A stretch of 5,624 nt of DNA from NCBI GenBank assembly GCA_009701105.1, contig WLKU01000094.1:1-5624 (forward strand). The letters are read 5' to 3'. The position numbers were made by a program, and so were the translations under genes. Each line of letters starts with the position of its first letter. Position 1 is the stretch's first letter. Below the pieces are notes generated by a model. That model saw nothing but the letters and a program-made list of their open reading frames with translations, was not told where the DNA came from and did not search any database. Origin of the DNA: Actinomycetota bacterium. GTDB lineage: Bacteria > Actinomycetota > Acidimicrobiia > Acidimicrobiales > Ilumatobacteraceae. Below, one piece after another: positions 1 through 5,624 of the stretch.

Positions 1-1377
1 CCTTTCATGATCCCAATTCTTTCTCGAGACGGAGTGATCTCCAAAAAGATTGCACGTGCACTCGGTAGTGCGTTGTGGATGTATGACGTCACTGGTGGCT
101 GGCGCATTGGCAAATTGCATAAGCGCCTCAAGGCCACACAGGCAAATGCGCACTTGCCAACTATTAATACAGACAGAATGTCGTCGGCGTACTTGTATTA
201 CGACGCAGCAGCAGATGATGCGCGACTTTGCGTGACTGTTGCTCGCACTGCCGCACAACACGGAGCCGTGATTGCCAACCAGTGTCCGGTTGCCAAGATT
301 CTGCATGACGATTCTGGCAAAGTCAGTGGTGCTCTAGTTCACCCACTCGGTAGCGAACTATTCGAAATTAAGGCTCGCTGCGTTATCAACGCCGCCGGCG
401 TGTGGGCCGACAACGTTCGCGAGACCGATGAGGGTATTCACCCCAACAGCATTCGTCCTGCCAAGGGCATCCACATCACCATTCCGTGGAAGATGGTACG
501 CAACGACATCGCAGTCGTTATTCCCGTCAAAGTTGACAAGCGAAGCCTCTTTGTTGTGCCATGGATTTCGAATCACGACGGCACATACCAATACACCTAC
601 ATCGGCACCACTGACACTGATTTTGTTGGCGGTGTAGATGAGTCGCAATGCTCCACAGACGATATTGACTACGTGCTCACTGCACTCAATGCTGCCATCA
701 ACACAAATATCACTCGCGATGACATCACTGCAGTGTGGTCGGGTCTGCGTCCACTAGTGCGCAACACCGATGGCACCACTGCAAAGGGAAAAACGAGCGA
801 CCTCTCGCGCAAACATCATGTGCGCATCTCTGACGCTGGAATGATCTCGATCACGGGTGGCAAGCTCACGACCTATCGCAAAATGGCAGAGCACGCAGTT
901 GATGCAGCATGCAAGCAACTCGGTAACAGTGCGCGATGCCGCACAAAACGCCTTGCGTTCATCGGCACCGATGGGTTTCGTCAATCAATGCTGAGCGGCA
1001 ATGACGCTGGTCTTGCAGAACGATTCGGGAGTGAACTCACCGAAATCAAATCACTCATCAAACAAGACAATCGCCTGGGCGAACCACTCATCACGGGTCT
1101 GTCCTACCTTAAGGCCGAAGCAATCTTTGCCGTGCGCAACGAAATGGCTCGCACACTTGATGACGTACTCTCCCGTCGCACTCGAGCACGCATCATCAAT
1201 CGACCTGCAACCCTTGCAAGTGCTCGCAGCGTTGCCGAGTTGATCGCGCCAGAATTGAAGTGGTCATTAACCGAAATCACCAAACAAGTAGACGAATTCG
1301 TTGAGTCGTGTGCTCGCGAACTTGATGCCGCGATGGTCAGTGAAGCCGAATTCGTTCAGTCAACTACAATCAGTTAG
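1..1377 (+). CDS. glpD: FAD-dependent glycerol-3-phosphate dehydrogenase, 5'-truncated by window edge
   Basis: This enzyme oxidises sn-glycerol 3-phosphate to DHAP and passes electrons through FAD to the membrane quinone pool; it is peripheral to the cytoplasmic membrane. The reading frame is open from base 1 and already lies inside the family's conserved region, so the ATG at base 7 is internal. About 100 N-terminal residues, including the GxGxxG dinucleotide-binding loop, lie upstream of the window. Visible family motifs are the LWMYD segment (bases 73-87), YYDAAADDARL (about 196-228), the VINAAGVWADN strand, RPAKGIHI (454-477), IGTTDTDFVG (601-630), SGLRPLV, and GGKLTTYRK (856-882). A C-terminal helical domain follows with NEMARTLDDVLSRRTR near 1138-1188, as in bacterial GlpD proteins that carry the extra C-terminal domain. 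It ends in TAG, 6 bases before the AGPS-like gene, so the two are probably co-transcribed. The dehydrogenase family is secure; the choice between glpD and glpA is by similarity. Confidence 0.93.
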   Translation, partial: PFMIPILSRDGVISKKIARALGSALWMYDVTGGWRIGKLHKRLKATQANAHLPTINTDRMSSAYLYYDAAADDARLCVTVARTAAQHGAVIANQCPVAKILHDDSGKVSGALVHPLGSELFEIKARCVINAAGVWADNVRETDEGIHPNSIRPAKGIHITIPWKMVRNDIAVVIPVKVDKRSLFVVPWISNHDGTYQYTYIGTTDTDFVGGVDESQCSTDDIDYVLTALNAAINTNITRDDITAVWSGLRPLVRNTDGTTAKGKTSDLSRKHHVRISDAGMISITGGKLTTYRKMAEHAVDAACKQLGNSARCRTKRLAFIGTDGFRQSMLSGNDAGLAERFGSELTEIKSLIKQDNRLGEPLITGLSYLKAEAIFAVRNEMARTLDDVLSRRTRARIINRPATLASARSVAELIAPELKWSLTEITKQVDEFVESCARELDAAMVSEAEFVQSTTIS

Positions 1378-1383
1378 GGCATC

Positions 1384-2889
1384 ATGACACAAGCGACAGA
1401 TCCAATTGAGTTTGTGGGTCAATCCTCACCGATTCAAGAGCGCTTCATTGAAGTACCTACCGAGAATCTTTCGCCAGACCTCATTGCACAACTGTCTGCG
1501 ATCTGTGCAGTATCAACCGAAGACCAAGATCTGGCTGATCATGGTCGCGACTGGTGGCCACTTGCAATGCACTGGGCAATGCAGGGCAAAACTCCACGCA
1601 AGCCACACGCTGTCTGTCGACCAACTTCCACCGAACAGGTTGTATCCATCGTTACGTTTTGCAATGAAAACCGAATTCCGCTCACCGTCTCCGCCGGGCG
1701 CAGTGGTGTCTGTGGTGCAGCAATTCCCGTTTATGGCGGCGTAGTGCTTGACACCTGCTTGCTTGCAAGCATCGTCAGTGTGGACAAAGTGTCGGGTGTT
1801 GTCGAAGTGCTACCTGGCATGTTCGGCCCGGATTTTGAAAACGAATTGCGCGACAAACACGGTGTCACTGTTGGGCACTTTCCACAGTCGTTCGACATCT
1901 CGACCGTGGGCGGATGGGTTGCGTGTCGAGGCGCTGGCCAGTATTCGACGCGCTACGGAAAAATTGAAGACATGGTCGTTGGTCTTGAAGTCGTGCTTGC
2001 AAACGGCACGGTTGTTTACACCGGCACCGAACCCGCTGGCGCCAACGGCCCAGATCTCACTTCGCTCTTCGTTGGCAGCGAGGGCACACTCGGAGTGATC
2101 ACTCGCGTATGGCTGCGCTCGCACCCGTTGCCAACCACCCAACAACGCGCCGCTTACCTCTTCCCAACATTCATTGATGGCATAAATACATGTCGCGCTG
2201 CGGTGCAACACGGTGCAACTCCCGCTGTGTTGCGTTTGTACGATGCCGACGAATCAAAACGATCACATGGCACTGACGGCAAGCAATGCACGCTTCTCGT
2301 ACTCGACGAAGGCGATGAGCGCATTGTGGCTGCAACGCTGTCCATAGTGCACGACGCAGCGATCACTAATGGCGCCCAAGTTGGAGATGTTGAATTGGTT
2401 GAAAAGTGGATGCATCATCGCAACAACACGAGCGGACTACAAGAAGCAACTCGTCGCGGCTTCATCGTTGACACCATGGAGGTTGCTGCTCAATGGAGCG
2501 CGCTAGAAGCAATTTTTACAAATGTTCGTACTTCGCTCATGGCAGTTGAAGGTGCTGTAAGCGCTACGTGCCACTTATCGCACAGCTACCTCGATGGTGC
2601 ATGTCTCTATTTCACATTTGCAGCAAAACCAACACCCGAATTTGAACAGCGATATGTGCAGTTGTGGAATGCATGTCAACGAGCAGCGCTTGACGCGGGT
2701 GCAAACGTTTCTCATCACCACGGTGTTGGTCTCAATCGCGGACGCTTCCTGCCCGATTCGCTCGGCACCGGCATGGATGTTTTGCAGTCGATTAAAAACA
2801 CACTTGACCCACGCAACATTTTCAACCCAGGCAAACTGGGGCTCAACCCCAACACAGACAACTCCAAGCGAAAGCCGGTCTGGCCTTGA
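1384..2889 (+). CDS. FAD-binding oxidase, alkyldihydroxyacetonephosphate synthase (AGPS)-like
   Basis: This 501-residue flavoprotein belongs to the VAO/PCMH family (FAD_binding_4 plus FAD-oxidase C-terminal domain). A leader of about 75 residues ends in HGRDWWPLAMHW. The FAD domain spans about 76-245: RPTSTEQV (79-86), a pyrophosphate loop SAGRSGVCGA (103-112), PQSFDISTVGGWVACRGAGQ (167-186), YGKIEDMV (191-198) and VGSEGTLGVITRVW (230-243). The substrate domain holds CHLSHSYLDGACLYFTF (396-412) and SHHHGVGLNRG (443-453), matching the Tyr-containing strand and the His triplet of AGPS. The C-terminus has the usual DPRNIFNPGKLG (475-486). AGPS exchanges the acyl chain of acyl-DHAP for a fatty alcohol in ether-lipid synthesis. 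Whether this homologue does that, or oxidises a glycerol- or hydroxyacid-type substrate, cannot be settled from sequence. No signal peptide or membrane segment is seen. The ATG at 1384 is the natural start, 6 bases after the previous stop, with only a weak purine stretch (taggg) upstream. The 3' end overlaps the kinase by 4 bases. Confidence 0.9.
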   Translation: MTQATDPIEFVGQSSPIQERFIEVPTENLSPDLIAQLSAICAVSTEDQDLADHGRDWWPLAMHWAMQGKTPRKPHAVCRPTSTEQVVSIVTFCNENRIPLTVSAGRSGVCGAAIPVYGGVVLDTCLLASIVSVDKVSGVVEVLPGMFGPDFENELRDKHGVTVGHFPQSFDISTVGGWVACRGAGQYSTRYGKIEDMVVGLEVVLANGTVVYTGTEPAGANGPDLTSLFVGSEGTLGVITRVWLRSHPLPTTQQRAAYLFPTFIDGINTCRAAVQHGATPAVLRLYDADESKRSHGTDGKQCTLLVLDEGDERIVAATLSIVHDAAITNGAQVGDVELVEKWMHHRNNTSGLQEATRRGFIVDTMEVAAQWSALEAIFTNVRTSLMAVEGAVSATCHLSHSYLDGACLYFTFAAKPTPEFEQRYVQLWNACQRAALDAGANVSHHHGVGLNRGRFLPDSLGTGMDVLQSIKNTLDPRNIFNPGKLGLNPNTDNSKRKPVWP

Positions 2890-4331
2890 GCATTCTGGTT
2901 ATTGATGTTGGTACCAGCGGACTTCGCGCTGCAGTCGTGCGGTCAACAGGTGTTGTTGAGCATCTCTTTTACGAATCACTCGCACCAAACTCTCCTGTTC
3001 CTGGTCTTGTTGAGTTTGACGCAGCCACAATGCGTGATGCGGTGTTGAGAGTTGCTAATGCCTCGCTCAGCGCCGCAGGAAAAGTAGACGCGGTTGGCAT
3101 CACCAATCAGCGTGCATCTGCAATTGCATGGGACAAGAACACCGGAATTCCCATCGGTCCAGCGCTCGGTTGGCAAGATTTGCGCACTGTTATTGAGTGC
3201 ATCACAGCACGCGCGGAACATGGTTTGTATTTGGCGCCCAATCAAACAGCAACCAAGGCATCGTGGATGGTAAAAAATTACGTGATTCCATCCAACGCAA
3301 AGATCTGTATCGGCACTGTTGACACTTGGGTTGCGTTTGTCCTTTCACAAGGTCAACTTTTCGTTACCGACGACACCAACGCAGCAGTGACCGGTTTATG
3401 GACACTGCAAGACCAATCGTGGTCGCCACGAATTCTCGACATTTTCGGTATTGACATTGAAATGATGCCGACGATTGTTCGGTCCTCTGGCGTGGTTGGC
3501 AATGCAGCTGCTTTGCACGGTGCTCCGCCAATAGCGAGTTTGGTTGGCGACCAACAGGGTTCTCTCGTTGGCCAAGGTTGCATCACGCCTGGCAAAACCA
3601 AAATCACGTTTGGCACTGGCGGCATGCTCGACACAGTCACCGGCACTACCCCACCGACAGAAAATCGCCGCTCATCGGGTGGCACGTTTCCAATCGTTGC
3701 ATTTAGCGATGCAACTGGCATCACTTGGGGTGCTGAAGCAATCATGCTTTCTGCAGGCACCAACATCGAGTGGCTGTGCAACGACATGCAACTCATCGAA
3801 ACTCCGCAACAAAGTCATGATGTCGCATCACAAGTAGAGACAGCAGATGGTGTTGTGTATGTTCCCGCGCTCCTTGGTCTTGGCACACCAAAGTGGGATT
3901 ATGGTGCGCGAGGAACTTTGATTGGCATTACACGCGGCACTACGCGAGCCCATGTTGTACGTGCAGTGCTAGAAGGAATTGCCCATCGAGGCGCCGACCT
4001 GATGGAAGCCACCATTGCCGACTCAGGTTTACCAATTGACACATTGCGTATTGACGGCGGCATGAGCAAAAATCCCACCTTCGTCCAGGCGCTTGCCAAT
4101 GCAACGCAACGACCCATCGAAGTGTCTCCCGTCACCGAGGCCACCACGCTTGGCGCGGCTTTTCTGGCTGGCGTGGCCGTCGGTACGTGGAAATCCCTTG
4201 AAGAAGCCTGCTCTACATGGAAACCAGCGTCGGTTGTGCAGCCCAATTCAATACTGAATAGAGCCCAATGGAATGAAGCAGTTCAGCGCTCTAGTGGTTG
4301 GATACCCGAACTATCGGGGCTTGACTTCTAG
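2886..4331 (+). CDS. FGGY-family carbohydrate kinase, glycerol-kinase-like
   Basis: This is a 481-residue cytoplasmic ATP-dependent sugar/polyol kinase, close to the usual length of about 500. The N-terminal phosphate-binding motif VIDVGTSGLRA (5-15) begins almost at the first residue, which fixes the start at the TTG of the TTGA overlap with the upstream stop. GITNQRASAIAWD (71-83), GWQDLRT (95-101), GDQQGSLVGQG (221-231) with the expected catalytic base D222, FGTGGM (242-247), DGGMSKNPTFVQALA (390-404) and EATTLGAAFLAG (418-429) follow in FGGY order and read most like glycerol kinase. Aligned by eye to E. coli GlpK, R83, W103, D245 and Q246 are kept (R76, W96, D222, Q223), but E84, Y135 and F270 become A77, N119 and M247. 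The family is certain; glycerol as substrate is doubtful, so no symbol is given. Translational coupling to the AGPS-like gene is likely because no good Shine-Dalgarno precedes the TTG. Confidence 0.92.
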   Translation: MSILVIDVGTSGLRAAVVRSTGVVEHLFYESLAPNSPVPGLVEFDAATMRDAVLRVANASLSAAGKVDAVGITNQRASAIAWDKNTGIPIGPALGWQDLRTVIECITARAEHGLYLAPNQTATKASWMVKNYVIPSNAKICIGTVDTWVAFVLSQGQLFVTDDTNAAVTGLWTLQDQSWSPRILDIFGIDIEMMPTIVRSSGVVGNAAALHGAPPIASLVGDQQGSLVGQGCITPGKTKITFGTGGMLDTVTGTTPPTENRRSSGGTFPIVAFSDATGITWGAEAIMLSAGTNIEWLCNDMQLIETPQQSHDVASQVETADGVVYVPALLGLGTPKWDYGARGTLIGITRGTTRAHVVRAVLEGIAHRGADLMEATIADSGLPIDTLRIDGGMSKNPTFVQALANATQRPIEVSPVTEATTLGAAFLAGVAVGTWKSLEEACSTWKPASVVQPNSILNRAQWNEAVQRSSGWIPELSGLDF

Positions 4332-4350
4332 ATTGTTATCGCCCCAAAAA

Positions 4351-4356
4351 AAGGAA
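4351..4356 (+). promoter_or_regulatory. Shine-Dalgarno site for first ferritin-like gene
   Basis: AAGGAA follows a run of A residues and ends 6 bases before the GTG at 4363. It is the only strong ribosome-binding sequence in the window, and it decides the start of the following gene in favour of GTG 4363 over an in-frame ATG at 4273 that lies inside the kinase gene. Confidence 0.8.
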
Positions 4357-4362
4357 ACACGA

Positions 4363-4908
4363 GTGACAACCAAAACTTCGGCAGCTACACCAACAGCGCC
4401 ACCCAAGATGCCAACAACCGCCGACAAGCAACTATTGGACTTTGCCCTGTCAGCCGAATTGTCTGTGCATGATCTGTATCTCAAAGCGATTGATTCTGGA
4501 ATGCTCTCAGCCGACGAGAAGTTAATGATGCAAATGTTTTCCGAGCATCACAAGGCATACGCACAGTCGCTCAATGGATTGCTTGGCAAAGCAGCGAGCA
4601 ATACTCGCAACGAAGCACTGTATTCGACTTACGCCGGTCAGTTGACTTCTGCCCAGGCCATAAGCCGAGTGCTGCAGTCGGTAGAAAACACGATGGTTGC
4701 AACACACACAGACATTCTCTCCAGCCTCCAAGGTTTGGACGGCGCAACACTCGTTGCCTCGATCATTACTGTCGAGGCACGTCATGCCGCAGTGTTCGGC
4801 ACTCTTCCAAACCTAAATCTCAGTAGCGCATTAAACAGCGCAGCAAGTTCACTCGCACCAAATGCTGCACCTGCGGCAACGACCACAGAAACGACGGTGG
4901 CACCGTGA
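4363..4908 (+). CDS. Ferritin-like domain protein without signal peptide
   Basis: This 181-residue protein is predicted to fold as a four-helix ferritin-like bundle (resembling the Ferritin_2 / PF13668 type). Helix 1 holds SAELSVHDLYLKAI (30-43) with E32, and helix 2 holds FSEHHKAYAQSL (59-70). Helix 3 holds QSVENTMVATH (105-115) with E108, and helix 4 holds TVEARHAAVFG (136-146) with an ExxH pair, E138/H141. The helix 2 position that normally carries the His ligand is Y66. The first 20 residues and the last 15 are rich in Thr, Ala and Pro, like linkers or surface tails, and there is no hydrophobic signal or twin-arginine motif. It aligns almost without gaps in helix 1 with the downstream gene product, so the two are tandem paralogues. 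The GTG start is supported by AAGGAA 6 bases upstream. The precise role (iron binding, oxidase activity, stress protection, structural partner) is unknown. Confidence 0.8.
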   Translation: MTTKTSAATPTAPPKMPTTADKQLLDFALSAELSVHDLYLKAIDSGMLSADEKLMMQMFSEHHKAYAQSLNGLLGKAASNTRNEALYSTYAGQLTSAQAISRVLQSVENTMVATHTDILSSLQGLDGATLVASIITVEARHAAVFGTLPNLNLSSALNSAASSLAPNAAPAATTTETTVAP

Positions 4909-5624
4909 ACGACTTCAACAATCTGACTCGACGTGAACTGCTCAAGATCAGCGGGCTTTCTATCGCTGGCATCACTTTTCTTGCTGCATGCGGCGCACAA
5001 TCTGGCGTAGTCGAAAGTTCAAACATTGCGAGTGCTGGCACAGTGCCCCCAACTACCGCTCTTGGTCAAGTCGTTATCTCTGACACCGTGTTGTTGCGCA
5101 CAGCAGCATCGCTTGAGTACAACGCAATCGACACATATACACAGGTGCTGGATGGCGGACTCCTCACAGGTGACTATGCATCGCTCAAGGATGCAGTCAA
5201 ACGCTTTCGCGATGATCACATCAGTCATGCCGCAGCAATCAATGCACTTGTCGTTGGCTATGGCGGTAAGGCCCATGAGTGTGCCAACACACGCGTAAGC
5301 AGTCTCTATGTTGACCCGGCGCTCAAACTGATTACCGCCGACGGCAATGCCGATGCTGCACGAGATGTCATAACGCTCGCACATGCACTCGAAAACTTGG
5401 CTGCACAGACATACCAAGGTGTTGTTGCCCTATTGGCTGAACCAAAACTTCGAGGCAGCGCAATGCGTGTTGGCCAAGACGAAGCCCGTCACGCAGTTGT
5501 GCTTGCACAAGTACTCAACTCTGGGTACTTGGCTATCGGCCCAAGCACCGATGAAGCAACCGGCAAAGCAAAGGTTGCTTCAGTGCCATCGGCATTTGGA
5601 AGTATTTCTAGCATTCAGTTTTGA
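4905..5624 (+). CDS. Ferritin-like domain protein, predicted Tat-exported lipoprotein
   Basis: This is a 239-residue protein. The N-terminus has a twin-arginine motif LTRRELLK (7-14), a hydrophobic stretch (15-28) and a lipobox LAAC with C29 as the likely lipidated residue, so it should be exported folded by Tat and anchored to the outer face of the cytoplasmic membrane. A Ser/Thr/Ala/Pro-rich linker (30-55) leads into a four-helix ferritin-like domain. Its helices carry SLEYNAIDTYTQVL with E71; FRDDHISHAAAINAL with D103, D104, H105 and H108; HALENLAAQTYQ with E163; and DEARHAVVLAQVL with E193/H196. Helix 2 therefore has HxxH in place of ExxH. C126, between helices 2 and 3, is the only Cys in the mature domain apart from C29. 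The GTG start overlaps the previous stop (GTGA) with no strong Shine-Dalgarno, implying translational coupling and perhaps a fixed ratio with the upstream paralogue. The stop is the last codon of the window. The molecular function is not known; metal binding is inferred from the ligands. Confidence 0.85.
   Translation: MNDFNNLTRRELLKISGLSIAGITFLAACGAQSGVVESSNIASAGTVPPTTALGQVVISDTVLLRTAASLEYNAIDTYTQVLDGGLLTGDYASLKDAVKRFRDDHISHAAAINALVVGYGGKAHECANTRVSSLYVDPALKLITADGNADAARDVITLAHALENLAAQTYQGVVALLAEPKLRGSAMRVGQDEARHAVVLAQVLNSGYLAIGPSTDEATGKAKVASVPSAFGSISSIQF

Noticed and set aside
7..9. ATG as the true start of the glycerol-3-phosphate dehydrogenase
   Set aside because: The frame is open to base 1, the residues at the edge already match internal family sequence, and the FAD-binding N-terminus is missing, so the gene starts upstream of the window.
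1810..2211. Reverse-strand open frame of 133 codons inside the AGPS-like gene
   Set aside because: It is antisense to the conserved FAD domain, has no family motif and no ribosome-binding evidence; treated as a shadow.
3353..3796. Reverse-strand open frame of 147 codons inside the kinase gene
   Set aside because: It lies wholly opposite a well-supported coding region and its translation shows no recognisable domain; it looks like a codon-bias shadow.
4316..4352. GGGGC/GCCCC inverted repeat around the kinase stop codon, considered as a terminator
   Set aside because: The stem is only 5 bp with a 20-base loop and is followed by A residues rather than a T run on the + strand; on the other strand the T run would precede the stem. 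It is not a credible intrinsic terminator.
4273..4362. Upstream in-frame ATG giving the first ferritin-like protein 30 extra N-terminal residues
   Set aside because: It would overlap the kinase by 59 bases and has no recognisable ribosome-binding site; the added residues form no signal peptide or domain, while GTG 4363 has AAGGAA at good spacing.
5019..5417. Cys-rich reverse-strand frame of 132 codons opposite the second ferritin-like gene
   Set aside because: The Cys content comes from GCA/ACA-rich codons on the + strand read in reverse; there is no ordered metal-binding pattern, and the + strand gene is clearly real.

Overview
The window is a densely packed stretch of bacterial chromosome in which all five genes lie on the + strand and there is almost no intergenic space. 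Base composition looks close to balanced and even throughout. GTG and TTG starts, 4-base stop/start overlaps, an actinobacterial-looking FAD oxidase and paired ferritin-like proteins (one a Tat lipoprotein) suggest an actinobacterium. An Acidimicrobiia-type aquatic lineage is my best guess, but this is inferred from gene content and style, not from a marker gene.

Bases 1-4331 hold a three-gene glycerol/DHAP-type module: (i) the C-terminal four-fifths of an FAD-dependent glycerol-3-phosphate dehydrogenase (GlpD/GlpA family), whose 5' end lies outside the window; (ii) after 6 bases, a VAO-family FAD oxidase resembling alkyldihydroxyacetonephosphate synthase (AGPS); (iii) overlapping it by 4 bases (TTGA), an FGGY-family kinase whose overall sequence is glycerol-kinase-like. 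The simple reading is phosphorylation of a polyol by the kinase, oxidation of a glycerol phosphate to DHAP by GlpD, and use of a DHAP- or glycerol-derived substrate by the AGPS-like flavoprotein. However, the kinase lacks three of the residues that line the glycerol pocket in E. coli GlpK, so its true substrate is open.

Bases 4363-5624 hold two tandem, mutually paralogous ferritin-like genes overlapping by 4 bases (GTGA). The first has no export signal. The second has a twin-arginine motif and a lipobox, so it is a likely Tat-exported lipoprotein. Both keep the Glu of helices 1 and 3 and the ExxH of helix 4, but helix 2 departs from the usual ExxH (HxxH in one, HxxY in the other). The only clear Shine-Dalgarno sequence in the window precedes the first ferritin-like gene, marking it as a new translational unit after the glycerol module.

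No RNA genes, mobile elements, CRISPR arrays or convincing terminators were seen. No gap between genes exceeds 31 bases.
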